The notes below the pieces were generated by a model. That model was not told the origin of the DNA, did no database searches, and saw only the letters and a list, made by a program, of their open reading frames with translations. Shown in pieces: positions 53,398 through 62,330 of a DNA stretch of 64,000 nt. How positions within the stretch are numbered: the stretch's first letter is position 1; the number at the start of each line of letters is the position of its first letter. Source of the DNA: Paenibacillus sp. IHBB 10380 (GTDB lineage Bacteria; Bacillota; Bacilli; Paenibacillales; Paenibacillaceae); the NCBI RefSeq assembly GCF_000949425.1, contig NZ_CP010976.1:1922001-1986000 (forward strand), read 5' to 3'. The translations under genes and the position numbers were made by a program.

Positions 53398-53742
53398 TTA
53401 ATCTATCTTGTTGTTTGTTAAATTAGTTCTCCACTCATTCGTTGGTGTAAGATAACTAATCATTCTTTCATCGATTAAATCCACAAGTTTATTCTCATAT
53501 CTTTTTCTATAAGGTTTAGGAAGTTCTTCTTTTAGCCAACTTTCCTTTGTTCCTTTCCAGATTTCAAAAAGAGTAACCTCATTTGAATTATCAATATCAT
53601 CTGAAAGAACGGCACTTACAAAAGCTGGTTCATGTTCCATCGCTCTCATATTAGCAGATAATAATTCTCTGAATTCTTCCTTTTTTCCACTTTTAATTTT
53701 AAATCTTATATAAAGTATTACGTTTTCTCTATTATTACTCAT
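53398..53742 (-). CDS. ABM-domain (quinol) monooxygenase-like protein
   Basis: A 114-residue protein with the antibiotic biosynthesis monooxygenase fold: VILYIRFKIKSGKKEEFREL, HEPAFVSAVLSDDI and EVTLFEIWKGTKESWLKEEL. YgiN-like members oxidise quinols or act in stress response without a cofactor; they form dimers. ATG 53742 has AGTAGGAGG before it; the frame opens earlier. Monocistronic as far as visible. Confidence 0.8.
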   Translation of the reverse strand: MSNNRENVILYIRFKIKSGKKEEFRELLSANMRAMEHEPAFVSAVLSDDIDNSNEVTLFEIWKGTKESWLKEELPKPYRKRYENKLVDLIDERMISYLTPTNEWRTNLTNNKID

Positions 53743-53864
53743 AAATATCCTCCTACTTAATAAGTTTAGACTTATCATCTAAGTAATCATATCATGTCAC
53801 TCAAAGTTATAACCGGCAGCCTTCCTAGTACCGTCTTATGAATACATAAGCTAATTCCATTCAA

Positions 53865-53886
53865 AACTGCCCGTTAGCTCAATGAA
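53865..53886 (+). repeat. Solo IS4-family inverted-repeat end
   Basis: AAAACTGCCCGTTAGCTCAA then TG; one of eight copies. Confidence 0.6.
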
Positions 53887-53936
53887 GTGCGACTAGAATT
53901 TTGCATAACATGATTGCTTTTACATAAACCAACATC

Positions 53937-53964
53937 GCCACAATGTAGGTAACTTTGTGTCAAA
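53937..53964 (+). repeat. B-type repeat, left end only (B3)
   Basis: CGCCACAATGTAGGTAACTT then TGTGTCAAA, matching the first site of B1; the remaining sites are absent. Confidence 0.6.
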
Positions 53965-53967
53965 TAA

Positions 53968-54140
53968 CACACCAATGACATGCGATGCCCCCAATCTTTG
54001 GGATCCTGTTTGTTTTGCGAAAGAAATTCCCGCTTCAAACAGCTTGTCTACGCCTGCGGCACAGCCGTCTATTCCAATACCAGCATTCCGGACCGTTCCA
54101 TGGCCATATCCAGTTTTGCAAATGAAAAGCCAAGTCCGTT
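53968..54140 (-). pseudogene. Unidentified protein fragment
   Basis: The minus strand reads FICKTGYGHGTVRNAGIGID then GCAAGVDKLFEAGISFAKQT and GSQRLGASHVIGV without a start codon, stopping being open near repeat B3. A glycine-rich nucleotide- or cofactor-binding look, but no family assigned. Confidence 0.3.
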
Positions 54141-54187
54141 ATCGCTTCTTCGGGGTCGTGTTTCATTTCTGTCAAAATTCATTGCCG

Positions 54188-54820
54188 TCATTCTACACGG
54201 ATCGACCCAATCGTACGGATAATGATAGAAGGAATAACCAGCAGCAGCAGGATGGAGCCGTAAACACCAAGAGTGTAGCTGGTAACGTAAGCGTACCCGA
54301 ATCCCTGATGTAACAGGGAGGAAATGAGATGAATCAGCATGTTTGTATAACAAAAGGCGTAACTTCGGATCATCCAGTTCCGGTGACGGGTTATCCGTCT
54401 CTTTTTGATCTGGACAAGCGCCGTTATGGTGATAAACAGCCATACGATATTTAGCGTATTTAATCCTATGCTGGTTATTTTCCCTCCGGTGGCATAAGGC
54501 GCCATGTATCCGGAAGTCAACACGACGAGAAATACGGACACTAAATAAACATATCCGTTTATGCGATGAAATTTGCGGCTTTTTTCAAAAATACGATTGG
54601 AAAAATTGAGCAGCCCTGCCGCCATGGCGATGCAGGCAAATGCGACATGAATATACATAATGTTCAGCCAAACCGGAAGATTAAGCTCTCGCTTAAGTCC
54701 CGTTTTATGGCTTAAAAACCCCTCGGCTCCAGGATGAATCAAATAATTTCCTACCAAAGTGTACAGGATAAATAGAATAGTGACACAAGCCAAAAGCGCA
54801 TATAATGTTTTCCGTTTTAC
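54188..54820 (-). CDS. DUF2306 membrane protein
   Basis: A 210-residue protein with about six membrane helices, including LYALLACVTILFILYTLVGN and a histidine-bearing KFHRINGYVYLVSVFLVVLT; RHRNWMIRSYAF is characteristic of DUF2306. Conserved histidines suggest haem or metal binding, unproven. The ATG at 54820 has GGAGGTATTG before it, although the frame is open earlier and overlaps the end of the upstream bpsA relic. Confidence 0.8.
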   Translation of the reverse strand, partial: VKRKTLYALLACVTILFILYTLVGNYLIHPGAEGFLSHKTGLKRELNLPVWLNIMYIHVAFACIAMAAGLLNFSNRIFEKSRKFHRINGYVYLVSVFLVVLTSGYMAPYATGGKITSIGLNTLNIVWLFITITALVQIKKRRITRHRNWMIRSYAFCYTNMLIHLISSLLHQGFGYAYVTSYTLGVYGSILLLLVIPSIIIRTIGSIRVE

Positions 54821-54876
54821 CATATGATCCAATACCTCCGCGACTTCATAAGTAATTTTTTTATGCGTCACGCACT

Positions 54877-55445
54877 TCAACTTGCCGCATGATCACTTTT
54901 GTCATTCCCTTCTTTTGATACTCGTTTTTTGGCAATCATCTCAAACGTATCATTGCCACAGCCCATGCATCCTTCATTCTTAAGCTCCTCGATGGTCGCA
55001 AACTCACCATTGATGCCGACATACACTTCTCTTAAACACTGCTTGCAGCGGTAGGTGCGCAGTGTTTGTTTCACTTCGCCTGTATACAAAGTGTCCGTGA
55101 ATTTCTCTGAATATTCCGGCTTCGTCTGATCCGTTGTCCGCAGAATGAACATCTGGCACCGGTTAGCGCTAATTTCCGCGCCTTCGTAGGCGTTGAATTG
55201 CGGGAAATTAGCGCTGACCGTCAGCCCCATGCGGAGAAATTCGCGCTGCATGGAAAGCATAAAAGCAGGCGATTTATGGGCAAAGGACAGAAAAATAGGC
55301 AGTCCCTTCTCCCTCTTCAATGCCTGGCTGCCGCGCGATACGAACAGGCTCAGGCCCATCCCGGAAGCGTATAGGGGGATCCGTAAAGAAACAATCATAC
55401 TGCCCGTGCAGGTTTTCCGGCAGCGGCCTTAAATCCAACCCGCGT
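54877..55445 (-). pseudogene. BpsA-like aminopropyltransferase, C-terminal relic
   Basis: The frame encodes LFVSRGSQALKREKGLPIFL, LSFAHKSPAFMLSMQREFLR, NFPQFNAYEGAEISANRCQM and a zinc-ribbon end YRCKQCLREVYVGINGEFAT with a second CxxC (GCMGCGNDT). This matches the catalytic C-terminal half of N4-bis(aminopropyl)spermidine synthase, which makes branched polyamines. Just upstream DLRPLPENLHGQYDCFFTDP continues in another frame; the TDPPYTLPG motif needs two single-base losses repaired (one in a C run near 55378). The first half of the gene is gone, replaced by IS21 debris. Confidence 0.65.
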
Positions 55446-55449
55446 CATT

Positions 55450-55660
55450 GAATCGGCAGTCCTCACTCCTTCGCGCAATCGTTTCACCTTACGGACACGT
55501 GCAGGAACAATGGCCATATTGTAGTGCTCGGCCATCTCGTGATAGATCTTATTGATAACAGCGGAGTGCTCGGATGCTTTCTCTATTCAGATCTTCAAGT
55601 TGTCCGGAATGAGTACACGAGTCGTGCCGCCCAACAATTGATATATGTGGATATAGTTGA
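55450..55660 (-). mobile_element. IS21-family IstA remnant
   Basis: The minus strand reads YQLLGGTTRVLIPDNLKI, a stop, then KASEHSAVINKIYHEMAEHY and NMAIVPARVRKVK. This is the DDE core region of IS21 transposase IstA (GG-P-R-LVPDNLK ... YxEMAxHYxxAIxPARxRxPKDK). One in-frame stop, and both ends missing. Confidence 0.75.
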
Positions 55661-55768
55661 CTGTTGTTTCACAAAAAATTCTTTATTCCCTAATTTTTCA
55701 AAGGAGCAATCGTCACCCAATATACAGCCCCAATACTGCTATCAAGAACGTGCTGATTTATTTGTGAT

Positions 55769-56425
55769 TTATAAATTGGGCTCCCGTTTTGCAAACTCTT
55801 GTAACATCCCTCTTATTTGTTCTACCAATAAAGCAGGCGCTTTCTTTGGGGAACCCGTGTCAAACGGAGGCTGAGGATCGTATTCCAAAATCAGCTGGAC
55901 TCCTTTACTCATATCTTCTCCCAATTCCCATGCTATTAATTGAAGTGCCATATCGATACCAGAGGAGACACCGGCTGCTGTAACGATTTTGCCCTGACGA
56001 ACCACTCTTTCATCTGTTGGAATTGTTCCAAGAGATTGAAGCAGGTCGAAGGATCCCCAATGACTGGTGGCTACGATTCCATTTAACAAGCCTGCGGCGC
56101 TCAAAATCAGAGATCCGTTACAAACCGACGTGGTCCATTTCGTAGTTTCATGTATTTGGCGAATCCAATTTAACGTTTCTTCGTCATTCATTGGAGTTTT
56201 ATAATTTGGCGGACTGCAACCTGGAACAACAAGAATATCAGCTGAAGTAACTTCAGAAAAACTGTAATCGGCATGCAAATAGCCCATATTTGAGTCCAAT
56301 TTAATTAACCCCTTTTTCTTAGCGACAAACTTCACTTCACATTTCATTGTAGCAGCAAATACCTCGTATGGACCAATTGCATCCAATGCTGTGATTCCAT
56401 CGAAAAGCATGATTGAGATTTTCAA
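55769..56425 (-). CDS. DJ-1/PfpI family protein, isonitrile hydratase-like
   Basis: A 218-residue glutamine-amidotransferase-fold protein. The nucleophile elbow is TSVCNGSLILSAAGLLNG with Cys near residue 102; the acidic partner lies in MLFDGITALDAIGPYEVFAA and ILVVPGC; TSHWGSFDLLQSLG follows. This is the GATase1_AraC_1/isonitrile-hydratase branch, stand-alone without an HTH tail. GGAGAGATCATC precedes the ATG. It is divergent from a TetR gene with a palindromic operator between them, so it is probably repressed by that regulator. Intact. Confidence 0.87.
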   Translation of the reverse strand: MKISIMLFDGITALDAIGPYEVFAATMKCEVKFVAKKKGLIKLDSNMGYLHADYSFSEVTSADILVVPGCSPPNYKTPMNDEETLNWIRQIHETTKWTTSVCNGSLILSAAGLLNGIVATSHWGSFDLLQSLGTIPTDERVVRQGKIVTAAGVSSGIDMALQLIAWELGEDMSKGVQLILEYDPQPPFDTGSPKKAPALLVEQIRGMLQEFAKREPNL

Positions 56426-56562
56426 GATGATCTCTCCTTAATTTAACTAAAATTTCTTTTCAAAATAATTACATGATGGGTATCAATGATATGGTAAGAA
56501 TGTTAAATGCCAATCAAATAGTATTCCTCATACCAGCTCCTTTTAGTAAATCTCCTAAAAAA

Positions 56563-56576
56563 AGACCGTTCGGTCT
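56563..56576. promoter_or_regulatory. TetR operator, divergent promoter region
   Basis: Perfect palindrome AGACCGTTCGGTCT, extended by A/T arms, 82 bases before the TetR start and 138 before the DJ-1 gene. This is the classic ACCG-N2-CGGT form bound by TetR/QacR-type repressors. Confidence 0.85.
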
Positions 56577-56658
56577 CTTTTAAGATAACATACTATATGT
56601 TAATGTACAGCTAAAACATGTTACACTTTCTTAACAATAATAAATAATGGAGGATATT

Positions 56659-57261
56659 ATGCGAAAAGGTGAACAGACACGAAGGCACATCGTCCTAAAA
56701 TCGGCAGAATTATTTAATCAGAAAGGGTATGCTGGCTGTTCAATGAATGACATTATGGAGGCTACAGGACTGCAAAAGGGGGCAATTTACCGGAATTTCA
56801 AAAGTAAAGATGAGATTGCTTTAGAGGCGTTTGATTACGCTATTGATACTGTCTCTCAACATTATTCTGAAGAGATATTCCATGCTAATACAGTATTAGA
56901 AAAAATCGGTGCATTTTTTAATGTATATGAAGATGTAATAAATAACCCCCCAATAAAAGGGGGATGTCCGTTGCTGAATACTGCTGTAGACAGTGATGAT
57001 ACCAATTCGCTGTTAAGGGAAAAGGCACTTCGAGTTTTCCATACATTTCTCAACATGATTGAAGAGATTATCGAAGAAGGTATTCAAAACGGAGAGTTAA
57101 AACCTAATATCGATACAAAGGCGGTGGCCTCCTTTATTGTTGCAATTTTTGAAGGGAGTATTATGGCTAGCAAACTAGAAAGAGATAATAAACACATTGC
57201 CTACAGTAAGCAGCAGATACTGCATTATTTATTTATGCTACAAACTGATGCATATATATAG
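56659..57261 (+). CDS. TetR/AcrR-family repressor
   Basis: A 200-residue regulator. Residues 1-50 form the TetR HTH: RKGEQTRRHIVLKSAELFNQ, KGYAGCSMNDIMEATGLQKG and AIYRNFKSKDEIALEAFDYA. The ligand domain has the TetR_C_33-like PIKGGCPLLNTAVDSDD segment, as in YxaF/LmrA-type regulators. ATG 56659 has GGAGGATATT. It should bind the palindrome upstream, control itself and the divergent DJ-1 gene. Confidence 0.88.
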   Translation: MRKGEQTRRHIVLKSAELFNQKGYAGCSMNDIMEATGLQKGAIYRNFKSKDEIALEAFDYAIDTVSQHYSEEIFHANTVLEKIGAFFNVYEDVINNPPIKGGCPLLNTAVDSDDTNSLLREKALRVFHTFLNMIEEIIEEGIQNGELKPNIDTKAVASFIVAIFEGSIMASKLERDNKHIAYSKQQILHYLFMLQTDAYI

Positions 57262-57350
57262 ATTTTGATTTGTTTTTCAGAGCTGGACTGATAGGAATAA
57301 AATCCAATCTATAACCTAAACTACATGTATCTCGGCTGTCACCCTTAAAA

Positions 57351-57390
57351 AAAAGTCGATTCCTTAATGAACAGGAAATCGGCTTTTTAT
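57351..57390. terminator. Terminator after tetR
   Basis: AAAAAGTCGATTCC and GGAAATCGGCTTTTT around a ten-base loop, about 90 bases after the stop. Confidence 0.75.
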
Positions 57391-57626
57391 GTGAAAAAAT
57401 CCGTTAACGTACAGGTAGCTGGTTTAATTATGTCCAAATTGATTCTAAGTGTACAACTTTCCCGAAATGATACGTTGACCCCTTTTACTGTCCCCTTTTC
57501 AAGCACTACTTTTTGTGGGCAACAACTAACATCATAGATGCGATCATGTTTTCCTTTGTCCGCCGCGCCGGTGAACTCCTATCATGAGACCGAAGCCGAT
57601 ATCGGCGGAACGAATCGATCGGTCAG
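57391..57626. other. Spacer
   Basis: No gene supported. The right half becomes GC-rich like the following zinc-transporter relic. Confidence 0.35.
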
Positions 57627-57734
57627 CTATTCGCCTCCCTTCAATACCGTAAGCGCTTGTTCCGCCGCTGCGCCTTCATGCACGATCGACATTAACGCAG
57701 CCATCATGCCGGCAGGATTCGGATGCTGAATCAC
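57627..57734 (-). CDS. 35-residue frame coupled to the permease relic
   Basis: GTG at 57734 overlaps the permease stop (GTGA) and encodes IQHPNPAGMMAALMSIVHEG then AAAEQALTVLKGGE. It looks like the start or end of a real protein, perhaps a third gene of the metal-transport operon, but is too short to assign. Confidence 0.3.
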   Translation of the reverse strand: MIQHPNPAGMMAALMSIVHEGAAAEQALTVLKGGE

Positions 57735-58297
57735 ATTGCGTCCGTATACGATTCCTGCAGCGTGATGCTCGCACCGGTTGGAAAGTCAAACTGCAAGGAA
57801 AGCAGTAGTCCACCGTAAGTCGTGAGCAACCCAAAGACGGACATCCACACGATCAATTGTCCAAAGCTTCGTCCTATCCTTAATGCGGCCATTGCGGGCA
57901 ACAATATAATCGCGTCAATCATAAGTGCTCCTACGATTTTCATAATAAGCCCAATCGAAAGTCCGGTTAGAAACAGCAACACGCTCTTCAGCGTATCCGT
58001 AGGTACTCCCAGCCACTTCGCTTGATCTTCGTCGTAAAAAAGAAATTGCAACTCTCTGTAAAAAATAACCAGTACATTCCAACCACGACCAGTGACAGGA
58101 CAGTAAGAAAAATGATATCCAGCGTAGTCAATGTCAAAATACTTCCGACAAACAGTCCGAATACATCCATTGCCGGAATGCCTGCGATGTGAAAAATAAG
58201 AAAGGGAAGGGCAATAGCTCCGGTCATGAAAAAAGGTCCCGATTAATCCCGTATCCAGATTGAGCTTGCTCGACAGTGGCCCTAGAAACAATTCCAC
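57731..58297 (-). pseudogene. Metal ABC permease (ZnuB-like), frameshifted
   Basis: Three frames carry one permease: SSKLNLDTGLIGTFF from 58297, GAIALPFLIFHIAGIPAMDV and VFGLFVGSILTLTTLDIIFL in a second frame, then YRELQFLFYDEDQAKWLGVP and IGLIMKIVGALMIDAIILLP to the stop at 57731. These are ABC-3 family landmarks (DEDQAKWLGVP, the ILLPAMAALRIGRSF loop). At least two frameshifts are needed, and the first helices are missing. Confidence 0.75.
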
Positions 58298-58405
58298 TCA
58301 TTGCTTCCTAGCACGGCATCTTCTCCCACTACAGCAACTGATTCTCCCTCCTTTAGTTGAAAGCTCAAATCCTTCAATATCGGTATTCGGCCGTACCCTC
58401 TTTAA
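58298..58405 (-). pseudogene. Metal ABC ATPase (ZnuC-like), N-terminal scrap
   Basis: GRIPILKDLSFQLKEGESVA then VVGEDAVLGSNEW resembles the first strand region of an ABC ATPase up to the point where the P-loop should begin. The rest of the ATPase is deleted and the scrap runs straight into the permease relic. Confidence 0.5.
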
Positions 58406-58539
58406 GAGCTATATTCATTTCAATCGCCACTTTCATGCGTATAGCACTTATATTTTCATGAATTACCCATCAGTGTGAAAAAAACGATATCATTGATATA
58501 ACTCGAAAGAGCTAATTCATTTCAGGTTCAGACTAAACG

Positions 58540-58580
58540 ACGAACAACCCGGAAAGTCGACGGCCTCGCGGGTTGTTCGT
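58540..58580. terminator. Terminator of the cyd operon
   Basis: ACGAACAACCCG and CGGGTTGTTCGT flank a GC-rich loop; strong hairpin downstream of cydC. Confidence 0.8.
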
Positions 58581-58623
58581 ATGTTCATGCTATGAAATTA
58601 ATACTTCATATTCCGCGAAACGG

Positions 58624-58722
58624 TTATGGCATCAGATACAACTCGCTCATCTCGTTCCGGATCCAGCTCATGAGCCCCATGATTACGAGCAGAACGACAG
58701 CGGACGAAATGAGCAGCGCTCT
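58624..58722 (-). pseudogene. Membrane-protein tail after cydC
   Basis: Immediately after the cydC stop the strand reads ALLISSAVVLLVIMGLMSWI then RNEMSELYLMP and a stop, one membrane helix with an amphipathic end. No ATG start is present, so it is probably the 3' remnant of a further operon gene; it could also be a small subunit starting at an unusual codon. Confidence 0.3.
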
Positions 58723-60450
58723 TTACATTTCAGCTTCTCCGATCATTTGCCGCTCGATTTTCTTCATCTCATAAAAATAACCTTTTTGCTTCATCAACGC
58801 TGAATAGGAACCCGTTTCTACTATCCTGCCTTGGTCCAAGACTACAATCCGATCCATCTCTTCCAATCCGGTAAGTCGATGACAGATCAAGAGAAGCGTA
58901 TCTTCAGCCGCCTGTGCAAAGAGATGCTGCATTACTCGTTGCTCTGTCACGTAATCCAGTGAGGATGTTGGTTCGTCCAGAAGCCATAACCGTCCTTTAC
59001 GAAGCATGGCCCGCGCCAGAGCCAGGCGCTGCTTCTCGCCATCCGATAGGTTCTCCCCTTTTTCATACACCATATCGGTCAACGATGTATTCGGCAGTTG
59101 CACTTTGGCAAGTACGCCCGACAATTGTTCATCAGAATGTTCTTCTTCATTTAACAGCAGGTTGTCCCGGATCGTTCCCCGAAAGAAGTGACTTTGCTGC
59201 AAGACTACATTCGACGTTTGCCAAATGCTCGCCTCATCCAGTTTCTTCACCGAAACGTCGTTTAATCGTATATCGCCAGCCGTTGGTGTACGCAGCTTGA
59301 GCAGCAATTCGATAATCGTTGATTTTCCTGATCCACTCGGCCCGACAATCGCTGTTTTGGAGCCAGGTAAAATGTGCAGGGACAACTCCCTGAGCGCCGG
59401 TCTCCACTCCCCTTCATATTGAAAGGTAACACGGGATAGCTCCATCGAAACGGCCTGATCGGCAGACAACGCACCGTTTGGCTGCGCAGACTGCACATCG
59501 GAGGTCTGTATCGTTTCCGTCAGTCGTTTGGCTGCGTGTTCGCTATCCTCTTTATACGCGGGTAATGTGGCCATAGCCGACGCTTCTTCAAATACGGTTA
59601 GCGAAGCCATGACCAGCATGGCAAGAAATACGCCTGCAAGCGCTCCTTCCATAATTAAATAGGCGCCAAGCGCCAGCACTCCCCAGGAAATGAGAAACGT
59701 AACAAAAGCATGCATTGATTGCCCGCGCAGCAAGTGCCCTGCTGCTCGTTGCTGCTCAGCTGCCAATACAGCGGAAGCATTCTGAAGCTGCTCCTCCCGC
59801 TGTGCCAATTGCCCGTATACTTTCAAATCACGGAAACCATACAACACTTCGGTGACTTCCGTGGACAGCTGCGCCCTCTGCTCGCGAACGCGTCCATGTA
59901 TTCTCCGCTGCCCGAGTAACACAATTCCAGGTACAACGAATGCTGTTGCCAACATACCTAGCACAAACAGAACGGCAATCCAGAACGAAAAGGTAGAAGT
60001 AAACAACACCGTAGCCAAAAACACCATGACGACCATAATCGGGGGATAAGCGACTCGCAAAAAATAATTTTGCAAACTTTCCACATCCCCAACGATCCGC
60101 GCAAGCAGATCCCCGCTTCGATTTTTGTTCAATATACCTGGCGTTAAAGGAATAAGCTTGGCAAAAAAGGATGTACGCAAACGGCTAAGCATGGAGAACG
60201 TCGCCCGGTGAGAATACAAGCGTTCTCCATAACGACTTGCCGCCCGAAGCAAACCAAGCAGTTTGACCATCGAGGTGAGTACAATTAAAGTATAAAGCGG
60301 TGGCGCAAACACCGTTTGCGAAATCAGATACCCGCTCGCGGAAAAGAGTGCCACACCGGCTATGCCGGCGATAAATCCACACAAAATGGAAAGAATGATA
60401 TCCTTGCGCTCCTGAAACATCGCCTTTGACAGGACAGCCAGCTCATTCAT
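58723..60450 (-). CDS. cydC: ABC exporter subunit CydC
   Basis: A 575-residue half-transporter: six membrane helices in residues 1-310 and an ATPase domain with Walker A GPSGSGKSTIIELLL, signature LSDGEKQRLALARAML and Walker B LWLLDEPTSSLD. With CydD it exports cysteine or glutathione (thiol reductant) to the outside, which is needed to assemble cytochrome bd. The ATG overlaps the cydD stop by eight bases, so the pair is translationally coupled. Full length. Confidence 0.92.
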   Translation of the reverse strand: MNELAVLSKAMFQERKDIILSILCGFIAGIAGVALFSASGYLISQTVFAPPLYTLIVLTSMVKLLGLLRAASRYGERLYSHRATFSMLSRLRTSFFAKLIPLTPGILNKNRSGDLLARIVGDVESLQNYFLRVAYPPIMVVMVFLATVLFTSTFSFWIAVLFVLGMLATAFVVPGIVLLGQRRIHGRVREQRAQLSTEVTEVLYGFRDLKVYGQLAQREEQLQNASAVLAAEQQRAAGHLLRGQSMHAFVTFLISWGVLALGAYLIMEGALAGVFLAMLVMASLTVFEEASAMATLPAYKEDSEHAAKRLTETIQTSDVQSAQPNGALSADQAVSMELSRVTFQYEGEWRPALRELSLHILPGSKTAIVGPSGSGKSTIIELLLKLRTPTAGDIRLNDVSVKKLDEASIWQTSNVVLQQSHFFRGTIRDNLLLNEEEHSDEQLSGVLAKVQLPNTSLTDMVYEKGENLSDGEKQRLALARAMLRKGRLWLLDEPTSSLDYVTEQRVMQHLFAQAAEDTLLLICHRLTGLEEMDRIVVLDQGRIVETGSYSALMKQKGYFYEMKKIERQMIGEAEM

Positions 60451-62260
60451 GATGATACCCCCCTTTCCGCTCTACATCTACCATCTCGGCATACTGAGGC
60501 AGGCGCTCCATAAGCTCGTCATGCCGCCCTGAGTCCACCAACACTCCAGTATCCATAAACAAAATCTTGTCGGCTTGTTGAATCGTATATAATCGGTGAG
60601 CCACCGTAATCATCGTCGCCGTTTTGGCCAGTGACGCAATGGAGCGTTGCAATACCCGCTCGGTGTGCAAATCCAGTCCCACTGTGGGTTCATCAAACAA
60701 AATGATGGCAGGTCGCTTCAAAAAAGCGCGTGCCAAGGCAAGGCGTTGCTTTTCCCCACCAGACAGTCCCCTGCCTCCTTCACCAACAAAGGTATTCAAT
60801 CCTTGCTCCAATTGAGCGGCAACCGCAGCTAGTCCAGCTTCCTCCACAGCCTGTTCAATTTCAGCCATGGAGACGTTCCGCCCCGCACCAATCGCAATAT
60901 TTTCAGCAAAAGTGCCTGCAAAAATATACGGATGCTGTGTAATGTAGCTAACACGTTCGAACCATGCGGCCTCAACGTATTGCGAGAGTGGGCTTCCATT
61001 CACCAGAATCGTTCCTGATGCTGGTTTCAGCAAACCCGCAATGAGATGGAGTAAAGTTGTTTTCCCTGAGCCACTTTTTCCAACAATGGCAATATGTTCT
61101 CCCGGTCCAAGCGAAATCCGGCCTGCCTCAAGTTCAAATGAATCAGGTGCATACCGGAACCGGAGATGGTCCAGTTCAATGGATGGTGGCATTGGAATCA
61201 TCTCTGCAGGGGCTGTCCGGAACCCGTCCGTCTGTGCCACCACATCGTTCCTATCGCTTGTGTACATTCCCTCTTCACCCTCGGTTGGGGTGCTTCTGTT
61301 GCTCGTTTCTACAAGCATCTGTTCCACTTTACGAACTGCTCCCATACTTGTTCGACCGCTGTGAAAAGCCGTTCCCGTATTCTTTAATAGGCTGTAAAAC
61401 TCGGGAACGAGCAACAAAACGAGAAAGGCGGTGTGGAACGTCATCGATTTGAAAACGAGCAACTGAATGGCCAGTTCGAGAGCGACAATGCCGATGCTTA
61501 ACATCACGATCGATTCCAGCATGAAGGTATTCGTAAACGCAATCTTCAAAATGCCCATCGTGGCATCACGGTAACTCAGGCTACTGCGTTCAATCTTCTG
61601 TTGCTGACGGTGAGCCCGTCCGAATATTTTCAACGTAACTAGCCCTTGAAGAGAATCCAGAAACGTACCGGAAAACTCGGCCAGTTGCGCATATTTTTCT
61701 TCTGATTTGTTCTTCGTTTTCAGCCCAACCAAAATCATGAACAGGGGGATAAACGGAGCCGTAAACAGCATAATGAAGCCTGTGTTGACATGTTGGATAA
61801 ACGTAACGACCAAAATCAGAAGCGGGATCATAGCAGCTTCCATCATACGAGGCATGTACTGACTGAAATAGCTGTCAGCCTCATCCACAGCATCCAGAGC
61901 AACACTGACCTTTCCTCCCGTCTGTCCACGAAGGGTTGAAGGCATGGAAGCATGGGTCAGGTTTTGCAGCACGGCTGCTCGCATATTCGTCTTGGCACGG
62001 GCAGCCATATGCAAGCCAACTTTCCCGTTCCCATACGACAACAGTGTGCGTACAGCCATAACAGCCAGCAGTATGCCGAGCAATATGACAACCGATGAAA
62101 AGGAAGCTCTCTCCACAAAAATCCGCTGGACTGCTTCAGCAAGCAATGCGGCCTGGCTTATAATAGCTACACCAAGCGCCAGCGAAAGGATAGCAAGAAG
62201 AATCATATTTTTCCTTTGTAAAGACATTTGCTGAGAGATCAGACTGGATTTCCTCTTCAC
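60443..62260 (-). CDS. cydD: ABC exporter subunit CydD
   Basis: A 605-residue half-transporter with six membrane helices (residues 15-320) and an ATPase domain carrying GKSGSGKTTLLHLIAGLL, LSGGEKQRLALARAF and IILFDEPTVGLD. Partner of CydC in the thiol exporter required for cytochrome bd. The start is GTG at 62260, placed after GGAGGAGAGTTCT; the frame itself opens 54 bases earlier without a ribosome binding site. A Ser/Thr-rich linker of about 40 residues separates the two domains. Confidence 0.92.
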   Translation of the reverse strand: MKRKSSLISQQMSLQRKNMILLAILSLALGVAIISQAALLAEAVQRIFVERASFSSVVILLGILLAVMAVRTLLSYGNGKVGLHMAARAKTNMRAAVLQNLTHASMPSTLRGQTGGKVSVALDAVDEADSYFSQYMPRMMEAAMIPLLILVVTFIQHVNTGFIMLFTAPFIPLFMILVGLKTKNKSEEKYAQLAEFSGTFLDSLQGLVTLKIFGRAHRQQQKIERSSLSYRDATMGILKIAFTNTFMLESIVMLSIGIVALELAIQLLVFKSMTFHTAFLVLLLVPEFYSLLKNTGTAFHSGRTSMGAVRKVEQMLVETSNRSTPTEGEEGMYTSDRNDVVAQTDGFRTAPAEMIPMPPSIELDHLRFRYAPDSFELEAGRISLGPGEHIAIVGKSGSGKTTLLHLIAGLLKPASGTILVNGSPLSQYVEAAWFERVSYITQHPYIFAGTFAENIAIGAGRNVSMAEIEQAVEEAGLAAVAAQLEQGLNTFVGEGGRGLSGGEKQRLALARAFLKRPAIILFDEPTVGLDLHTERVLQRSIASLAKTATMITVAHRLYTIQQADKILFMDTGVLVDSGRHDELMERLPQYAEMVDVERKGGYHHE

Positions 62261-62330
62261 AGAACTCTCCTCCTTTATATATAAAGGCCTGCAAGGGAAC
62301 CCCTCACATGACATAATGGATCAATCCACT

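Noticed and set aside
61041..61452. Antisense frames of over 100 codons in cydD
   Set aside because: Shadows of the linker and ATPase region of an intact, well-recognised gene.
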